64,000 nucleotides of DNA from Lachnospiraceae bacterium. GTDB lineage: Bacteria; Bacillota_A; Clostridia; Lachnospirales; Lachnospiraceae. The position numbers and the translations under genes are program-made. Below are positions 58,825-64,000 of the stretch, one piece after another; position 1 is the stretch's first letter; each line of letters opens with the position of its first letter. The notes under the pieces are model-generated. The model was not told where the DNA came from. It saw nothing but the letters and a program-made list of their open reading frames with translations, and did not search any database. The stretch is from positions 22,091 to 86,090 of the forward strand of contig JAFZAZ010000034.1 in NCBI GenBank assembly GCA_017561985.1, written 5' to 3'.

Positions 58825-60135
58825 TTAAATCTCCAACATTGCAAGCGCTGCGCGCTTCTCACCGTCCGTGCGGCATCCGCGAAGCGACTGGAGCATGTAC
58901 TCCATCACCTCGGTACGGCTCTCAAACCACACCGGAAGCTCGGCGAGGATTGCCGCCGTCATCTCTCTCGTCATTGCCTTCGGCTGTCCGGAAAATGCGC
59001 TCTCAAGCTTCGCGAGAAGCTCCTGTCTGCACTCTTCCGCATCCTCGGCTGTCACGGTCTTCACCGGCTCACCCGAGAGCGATGCGTACGCCGACGTCGA
59101 CATCAGACGGGCAACCTTCATCATCGGAATGTAGGCGGTCGCCTCCTCGTCGCTCATCGCGTCGATCGCCGCCTGAAGCCGTCCTGTCTCGGTCTCCGTG
59201 AGCACCGAAAGCGGCTCAAAATATGTCTCCATCGCGCCGTGTGCGCGGTCGATCAGCCGCTCGTACGCAGCCTCGTCCGCATCATCACCGGCAAGTTTCT
59301 CAAGAAGGATCGCAACCGTCGGCGCAATCACCTCGTAAACCGAGGAATCCTCGCGGAGATTCTTCGGAAAATCACTCATGATTCCGAGCGCAGCCATCGC
59401 GTTCACGCAGCGCGCAAGGCTCTCGATGTATCCCATGACATCGCCGTTGTCGGAGGAAAGCTTCGTGAGTTCCTCAAGAACCTCCGCATCCGCGTCCGAA
59501 CTCTCCGCTGCGATCGTCTCCTCCGCGCGGCGAAGCAGCTTGTCCGCCGTCTCGGGCGCCTTCAGCTCGTCGAGCACCGCTGCCGAGCGCACGCGGTAAC
59601 AGAACGATTCCATGCTGTCCGAATCCTTCTCCACATACAGAGAGATGATCCCGCTGACCATATCGTACAGGCGCGACTTCGTCATGCGCGCCGGAAATGC
59701 CCGGAGCATCGACTGGATCCGAAGGTTGATGATCATCGGATCGTCGCCCGCAAAAATCTTGAGAAGCGCCGAACGAACCTCTTCGTCGACGTCGACCGTC
59801 GCAGATCCGCCCGCAGCGATACGTCTCCTGAGAGCACGCGACAGAAGCTGTGCCTTGGTTTTCTCGCAGCTTAACTCCTCCGTCAGGCTCTCAAGCTCCT
59901 TCCGAAGGCCGAGCAGGTTCTCCGTCTCCGCCGCAGTCGCCTCGCTCTCTCCTGCGGTGATCGCTGCGACGAGGTTGCTGCCGGCGGCAGTCATTTTCCG
60001 AAGAAATCCTTCCGCCTGCGCTCCCGCTGCTGTCTTCGCAATCTCCGGCAGGCTCTCAAGCCCCGCGCAGAGATTCAGCCAAGCCATATCGTAAAAGCCG
60101 ATTCCCAACCGGCGTTCGATGCTTTTTGTACTCAT
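58825..60135 (-). CDS. large alpha-helical protein, unknown function
   Basis: About 436 residues; ATG 60135 has GACGGAA upstream and lies 2 bases after the stop of the rhomboid-like gene. The open frame to 60303 overlaps that gene. It is acidic and almost all helical, with long Ala/Glu/Asp-rich blocks (LTKLSSDNGDVMGYIESLARC and LAGDDADEAAYERLIDRA), which suggests tandem-helix scaffolding. No domain recognised. Confidence 0.6.
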   Translation of the reverse strand: MSTKSIERRLGIGFYDMAWLNLCAGLESLPEIAKTAAGAQAEGFLRKMTAAGSNLVAAITAGESEATAAETENLLGLRKELESLTEELSCEKTKAQLLSRALRRRIAAGGSATVDVDEEVRSALLKIFAGDDPMIINLRIQSMLRAFPARMTKSRLYDMVSGIISLYVEKDSDSMESFCYRVRSAAVLDELKAPETADKLLRRAEETIAAESSDADAEVLEELTKLSSDNGDVMGYIESLARCVNAMAALGIMSDFPKNLREDSSVYEVIAPTVAILLEKLAGDDADEAAYERLIDRAHGAMETYFEPLSVLTETETGRLQAAIDAMSDEEATAYIPMMKVARLMSTSAYASLSGEPVKTVTAEDAEECRQELLAKLESAFSGQPKAMTREMTAAILAELPVWFESRTEVMEYMLQSLRGCRTDGEKRAALAMLEI

Positions 60136-60137
60136 TT

Positions 60138-61142
60138 CTATTCCGTCTCTTTCGTGTCTTCCGTTCTTTCGGGCATGTCTTTCGCGGTGCCCGCACTTCC
60201 GCTTTGGGAAGCATCCGCAGTTTCGTAAGTGCCGGCCTTCTCGCGCTTCACATGCGTGTGCGTGTACAGGTGGTCCATACAATACTCGTAGTTGCCTTCG
60301 CACTTCGAGCAGAACCGGAATTCGAGCATGTCGTCATCCAGCTCGGTCCGTCCGCACACGGCGCAGCGGTGTTTCGTCACCACCTTGCGGTTGCCCGCGG
60401 AATTGACCACGCTGCCTTCGCGCGATCCCTCACGCAAGCTCTGCGTGTATGCCATACGGCGCCGCAGATCCGCCACCGTCCTTCGCCGGATGTTTCGCTG
60501 CTTCCGCGTCACGATCCAGTAGATCAGGAAGTTGAAGATTCCGATGACAAACGGGATGAACACCAGCAAAAACGCTCCCAGCCCGTATTGAACGTATACT
60601 TTGATAAAATCATACGCATAGAGGGCGACCGTGAACAGCGCCACATATTTGACTTTGACAGGGATCAGGAAGAACAGCAAAAACTCCAGGTCCCCGAACT
60701 CCGTGGCAAATGCAAACATCATCGCCAGGTTGATATATCCGAGTCCGACCTCGGGGGAACGACCCGTTCCGGTGACCACAAAGTACACCAGATACACGAG
60801 AACGCACAGCAGTATATTGAACAGTACACCCGCAAAATAAAACAGGTTGAACCGGAATGCGCCCCACTTCAATTCGAGCATATTTCCGATGAAGTAGTAC
60901 AAATACATCATGAACAGGACGATGATGAAATTGTCCTTCTCGATGGGCTGAATCAGAAATGTCACCAGTCTCCACAACTGAAAATGACAGAACGTCTTCT
61001 CGACATCCAGCATCAGCCAGTCATAATAAAAATGCTGATTGATCGCGAAAATGATAAATCCGAGGCCATACAAAAGCATCAGGTACTTCATCAGTCCCTG
61101 TATCGCATAACGTCCGAATTTTCGCTCCAGCTTTTTCAACAT
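60138..61142 (-). CDS. rhomboid-like membrane protein with C-terminal zinc ribbon
   Basis: About 334 residues; ATG 61142 follows CGGGGT at 9 bases. Six membrane spans (about 18-220) with a rhomboid-like layout: WRLVTFLIQP after the first span and a GNMLELKWGAFRFNLFYFAG loop, as in the rhomboid/derlin fold. I see no GxSx serine or conserved catalytic His, so it is likely a pseudoprotease. The C-terminal 100 residues carry Cys/His ligands (CAVCGRTEL, FCSKCEGNYEYCMDHLYTHTH), a zinc ribbon. Function unknown. Confidence 0.7.
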   Translation of the reverse strand: MLKKLERKFGRYAIQGLMKYLMLLYGLGFIIFAINQHFYYDWLMLDVEKTFCHFQLWRLVTFLIQPIEKDNFIIVLFMMYLYYFIGNMLELKWGAFRFNLFYFAGVLFNILLCVLVYLVYFVVTGTGRSPEVGLGYINLAMMFAFATEFGDLEFLLFFLIPVKVKYVALFTVALYAYDFIKVYVQYGLGAFLLVFIPFVIGIFNFLIYWIVTRKQRNIRRRTVADLRRRMAYTQSLREGSREGSVVNSAGNRKVVTKHRCAVCGRTELDDDMLEFRFCSKCEGNYEYCMDHLYTHTHVKREKAGTYETADASQSGSAGTAKDMPERTEDTKETE

Positions 61143-61176
61143 AAAACATGTACCCCGCAGCACTCAATCAATCTCC

Positions 61177-61205
61177 ATTATATGTTTTTCCGATAGCAAT
61201 GTCAA
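61177..61205 (-). promoter_or_regulatory. consensus sigma-A promoter for the rhomboid-to-gerW operon
   Basis: TTGACA (61205-61200), 17-base spacer, TATAAT (61182-61177): a full consensus match. 35 bases before the rhomboid-like start. Confidence 0.85.
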
Positions 61206-61211
61206 ACGATT

Positions 61212-61222
61212 TGTGGTATACT
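61212..61222 (+). promoter_or_regulatory. extended -10 for rqcH
   Basis: TGTGGTATACT with TATACT at 61217-61222; -35 weak. It is back to back with the promoter at 61177-61205. 41 bases before the rqcH ATG. Confidence 0.55.
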
Positions 61223-61262
61223 CCAATCGTTACACCAGTTCATTTTTCGGAGGAAAATCCCC

Positions 61263-63020
61263 ATGGCTCTGGACGGAATCACCGTTTCCTGCCTCGTTAA
61301 CGAATGGCAGCAGACCCTTGTCGGCGGCCGCATTACAAAGATTGCGCAGCCCGAGCCCGACGAGCTTCTGCTTACGATAAAAAACTATGACACCTATCGT
61401 CTCCTGCTCAGCGCAAGCGCGACGCTTCCGCTTGCGTGCCTGATTGAGGACAACCGCCAGTCGCCGCTCACGGCGCCGAATTTCTGCATGCTGCTCCGCA
61501 AACACCTGAACAGCGCGCGCATTCTCTCCGTGGAGCAACCCGACCTCGAGCGAATCATCCGTATCCGCATCGAGCATCTCGACGAGATGGGCGACACCCG
61601 CGTCAAAAGCCTGATCATCGAGCTGATGGGCAAGCACTCGAACATCATTTTCGCTGACGAGAACGACAATATCATCGACAGCATCAAGCGCGTCTCGGCG
61701 ATGGTGAGCTCGGTGCGCGAAGTACTTCCCGGCCGCCCGTATTTCATCCCGAAGACGAGCGACAAGCTCTCTCTTCTCTCGGACGACACCGCCGCGCTTT
61801 CCGCTGCGATCCGAAATGTACCCGGCGATCTTCGCAGAGCGATCTACACGACCGTCACCGGCATCAGCCCGGTCCTTGCGAACGAGCTTGCACACCGCGC
61901 GGGACTCGACACGGTCACCGACACCGCAGAACTCACGGACTCCTCGCTTGCACGCCTTGAAGATGCCTTCACGTGGCTTCGCGACGCCGTAAAATGCGGT
62001 GATTTTTCGCCCATGTGCGTTCTCTCGGACGGCATCCCCGCGGAGTACGCGGCCGTTGCGCTCACGGTGTATACCGATTATCCGAAATACGAGAGCCGCA
62101 CATACGATTCGATGAGCGAGCTTCTTCTGTTCTACTACGAGACCAAGGAGGCTGCGACGCGCATCCGCGCCAAATCCGCAGAGCTCCGCCGCTTCGTGCA
62201 GACTGCTGTCGAGCGCGTCGTAAAGAAGCTCGACCTGCAGGAGAAGCAATTTGCCGACACCGAGAAGAAGGACCGCTTCCGCATCTGCGGCGAGCTGCTG
62301 ACCACCTACGGCTACAGCGCAGTCTCCGGCTCGGAATCGTTCACGTGTACCAATTACTACGACAACTCGGAGATCACGATCGCACTCGACCCCGCGCTCT
62401 CCATCATGGACAATGCAAAGCGCTACTATGAGCGCTACGCCAAATTAAAACGCACCGGCGAGGCGCTCGCCAAACATATCGCGCAGAGCCGTGATGAGCT
62501 CGCGCACCTGGAGTCCGTCCGCGAATCTCTTGAGTTCGCGAAGGACGAGGCTGACCTTGCGGACATCCGCAGGGAGCTTACGGACTGCGGTTACCTCAAG
62601 TTCCACCGCTCCTCGGACAAGCGCGCAAAGAAAGTCACCAGCCGGCCGTACCACTACCGCACGCCGGAAGGTTTTGACATTTACGTCGGGCGGAACAACT
62701 ATCAAAACGAGGAGCTCACGCATCATTTTGCGAACGGAGGCGACTGGTGGTTCCACGCCAAGGGCGTGCCCGGCTCGCACGTGGTGCTCCGCGCCGGGGA
62801 CTCCGAGATTCCCGACAGCGTGTTTGAGCTTGCCGGCTCGCTCGCCGCATTTTACTCGAAGAACCGCGACGCACAGAAGGTCGAGGTTGATTATCTCCAG
62901 AAGAAAAATGTGAAAAAGCCCGCCGGGGCCAAGCCCGGTTTCGTTGTTTATTACACTAACTTCTCTCTCGTCGCTACGCCGGGAGAACATGCCTCACTAC
63001 TTGTAAAGGAAGGTCAGTAA
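61263..63020 (+). CDS. rqcH: RqcH (NFACT family ribosome quality control protein)
   Basis: 585 residues. The NFACT-N domain shows VSCLVNEWQQTLVGGRITKIAQPEPDELLLTI (about 9-40); a coiled-coil middle (about 390-440) and a C-terminal NFACT-R domain (about 460-560) with YHYRTPEGFDIYVGRNNYQNEELT. RqcH adds Ala tails to stalled nascent chains on the large ribosomal subunit. CGGAGGA lies 8 bases before ATG 61263. HisJ begins 1 base after its stop. Confidence 0.94.
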   Translation: MALDGITVSCLVNEWQQTLVGGRITKIAQPEPDELLLTIKNYDTYRLLLSASATLPLACLIEDNRQSPLTAPNFCMLLRKHLNSARILSVEQPDLERIIRIRIEHLDEMGDTRVKSLIIELMGKHSNIIFADENDNIIDSIKRVSAMVSSVREVLPGRPYFIPKTSDKLSLLSDDTAALSAAIRNVPGDLRRAIYTTVTGISPVLANELAHRAGLDTVTDTAELTDSSLARLEDAFTWLRDAVKCGDFSPMCVLSDGIPAEYAAVALTVYTDYPKYESRTYDSMSELLLFYYETKEAATRIRAKSAELRRFVQTAVERVVKKLDLQEKQFADTEKKDRFRICGELLTTYGYSAVSGSESFTCTNYYDNSEITIALDPALSIMDNAKRYYERYAKLKRTGEALAKHIAQSRDELAHLESVRESLEFAKDEADLADIRRELTDCGYLKFHRSSDKRAKKVTSRPYHYRTPEGFDIYVGRNNYQNEELTHHFANGGDWWFHAKGVPGSHVVLRAGDSEIPDSVFELAGSLAAFYSKNRDAQKVEVDYLQKKNVKKPAGAKPGFVVYYTNFSLVATPGEHASLLVKEGQ

Positions 63021-63021
63021 T

Positions 63022-63852
63022 ATGATTTTGGCAGACCTGCACACGCACTCGCAGTACTCCACGGACGCCCCGCACGACGGCACGTCAACGCCGGAATTGA
63101 TGGCCCGGGCCGCTTACGAGCGCGGTCTTACGACGCTCTGCATCACCGACCACATGGATCTTTGCTTCCCGGGTGAACCGCAGAGCTTCGTGTTTGATGT
63201 CTCCGATTACTTCCACACGCTTCAGGCGCTTCGCGAGGAATGGGCGGGACGGCTCGAGATCCTCATCGGCGTCGAGCTTGGACTTCGAAACGAACCGAAT
63301 GTACAGGAGGGCGTCCGCAAGGCTTACGACGACCTCGTTAAGAGCTATCCGTTCGACTTCGTGCTCGGCTCAACACACGTTGTGCGCCATCGCGACCCGT
63401 ACGAACGTTCCTACTGGAAGGAATACGGTGCCATCGACGGCATCCTCGCATACTTTGAGGCGGAGCTCTTCAACATGGAGTCCTACTCCTGCTTCCACTC
63501 CTGCGCACACCTTGACTACGCGCTCCGCTACGTGCCCGCCAACCGCCGCGTCGCGCCGCGCCGCTACGACGCGCTTGTGGAGGCGACGCTGGAGACGCTC
63601 GTGCGCAAGGACATCGCTCTCGAGATCAACGTCAAAGCACTCGCGCGCGGCATGGACGAGCCTAACCCCTCGCTCAATTACATCCGCCGCTACCGCGAAC
63701 TCGGCGGCCGGATGATCACCTTCGGGTCCGACGCACACCGCCCCGGCTACATCGGAGACGCCCTCGCCCGCGGTGAGGAGATCGCACGCGCGGCCGGCTT
63801 CACCGAATACACCGTCTTCCGCAAGGGAAAGCCGGAATTCCAGCCGTTCTGA
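63022..63852 (+). CDS. hisJ: histidinol phosphatase HisJ (PHP family)
   Basis: 276 residues. The PHP motifs are DLHTHSQYSTDAPHDG (about 5-20, the HxH and D residues), ITDHMDLCF (about 40-48), the GVELGL stretch, HSCAHLDYALRY and the closing TFGSDAHRPGYIG (about 232-244). It hydrolyses histidinol phosphate. Start ATG 63022 follows AAGGAAGG. HisC is 39 kb away in the window, so the histidine genes are scattered. Confidence 0.9.
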   Translation: MILADLHTHSQYSTDAPHDGTSTPELMARAAYERGLTTLCITDHMDLCFPGEPQSFVFDVSDYFHTLQALREEWAGRLEILIGVELGLRNEPNVQEGVRKAYDDLVKSYPFDFVLGSTHVVRHRDPYERSYWKEYGAIDGILAYFEAELFNMESYSCFHSCAHLDYALRYVPANRRVAPRRYDALVEATLETLVRKDIALEINVKALARGMDEPNPSLNYIRRYRELGGRMITFGSDAHRPGYIGDALARGEEIARAAGFTEYTVFRKGKPEFQPF

Positions 63853-63859
63853 ATACACG

Positions 63860-64000
63860 AGTGATTTGTCAAACTAAGTGCAACAGTTTTGAAGTTCTTG
63901 ATCCCATAAATACTGTGCAGAATTAAACTTTAATACTTTTCGAGGCCTGGCGTTGATTAGCGCCAGGTTTCGTTTTAATGTTGCCGGAGCCACTCGCGAT
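63860..64000 (-). mobile_element. end of an IS30-family insertion sequence (runs off the window)
   Basis: The left part (63862-63890) starts with GTGATTTGTCAAACTAAGTG and abuts the 3' end of hisJ. The inverted orientation, with the transposase C-terminus at 63874, fits the end of an IS30-type element. The other end is outside the window. The element border is estimated. Confidence 0.6.
63874..63999 (-). CDS. IS30-family transposase, C-terminal fragment
   Basis: Too short for standard ORF callers: 41 codons plus a TAG stop at 63876-63874, open to the window edge. The residues LALINARPRKVLKF (about 12-25 of the fragment) match the C-terminal N-x-RPRK-x-L motif of IS30 transposases, followed by QYLWDQELQNCCT. 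It runs out of the window at 64000. AT content and codon use look higher than neighbours. Confidence 0.75.
   Translation of the reverse strand, partial: SRVAPATLKRNLALINARPRKVLKFNSAQYLWDQELQNCCT

Noticed and set aside
58503..58862. A longer start for the 99-residue gene at 58862
   Set aside because: The ATG at 58802 has GGGGG just upstream; the extension overlaps the previous gene and lacks a site.
1..64000. CRISPR arrays, prophage or integrated plasmid
   Set aside because: No regular spaced direct repeats, integrase, phage structural gene or partition gene was seen. Only the IS30 end at the right edge is mobile.

Overview
The window looks like a chromosomal segment of a spore-forming, fairly high-GC member of the Clostridia, most likely Lachnospiraceae or a close relative. 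The evidence is the gene content: a dgt-dnaG-rpoD-trmK cluster, a TGS-domain uridine kinase, mini-RNase III next to cysS and an RlmB-type methylase, GerW/YtfJ, Asp23-FakA, a two-gene SufC/SufBD set, QueH, RqcH, LemA with DUF3137 proteins, and the end of an IS30-type element. Most of the sequence is core or family-level chromosome, with short intergenic gaps. No gap without a gene exceeds about 250 bp; the longest are 40688-40933, which holds a promoter, and 32602-32812, which holds mainly a tRNA terminator and AT-rich leader.

Layout. 1-2929 (minus): start of a cut gene, two small membrane proteins, an MFS permease and another membrane protein. 3055-9678 (minus): dGTPase, primase, sigma-A, TrmK and a TGS-uridine kinase, read from a promoter at 9710-9738. 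9824-13026 (plus): an FHA-SEDS (FtsW/RodA) fusion translationally coupled to a class B penicillin-binding protein. 13134-15734 (minus): LemA and two DUF3137 paralogs. 15908-19201 (minus): a MacB/FtsX-type ABC transporter. 19375-22077 (minus): TldD/TldE. 22295-25414 (minus): QueH, HisC and a class I aminotransferase. 25549-28095 (plus): a CbbX/SpoVK-like AAA+ protein and a small YbjN-like protein. 28176-32601 (minus): a beta-propeller metallopeptidase lipoprotein and a three-block MORN protein. 32813-40687 (minus): tRNA-Thr, a membrane protein, TrmO, RlmB, mini-RNase III, CysS, pyridoxal kinase, Tex and IspF.

40934-41958 (plus): a membrane-anchored barnase with its barstar inhibitor, closed by a terminator. 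42057-45240 (minus): tRNA-Met, cytidine deaminase, a ComEC-like metallo-beta-lactamase lipoprotein, SufBD and SufC. 45414-46703 (plus): a CNNM/CorC protein. 46782-52230 (minus): three overlapping genes for a surface glycan or lipid-linked sugar pathway. 52268-56851 (minus): RecG, FakA, Asp23 and ribosomal protein L28. 56933-61142 (minus): a five-gene set running from a rhomboid-like protein to GerW, behind a consensus sigma-A promoter. 61263-63852 (plus): RqcH and a HisJ-type histidinol phosphatase. 63874-64000 (minus): the C-terminus of an IS30-family transposase.

The most unusual signals are: (i) the octamer CATTTTCC/GGAAAATG, seen by eye about 45 times on both strands and both inside and between genes, where one or two would be expected; (ii) an intact, surface-anchored barnase/barstar pair with an 18-bp perfect palindrome inside its promoter; (iii) the FHA-SEDS fusion; (iv) a 9-bp hairpin between the Shine-Dalgarno and the start codon of lemA; and (v) several multi-domain proteins of unknown role (AAA+ with a large N-terminus, MORN/zinc ribbon, rhomboid-like/zinc ribbon). 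All calls come from reading the sequence and recalling families; no database search was run.
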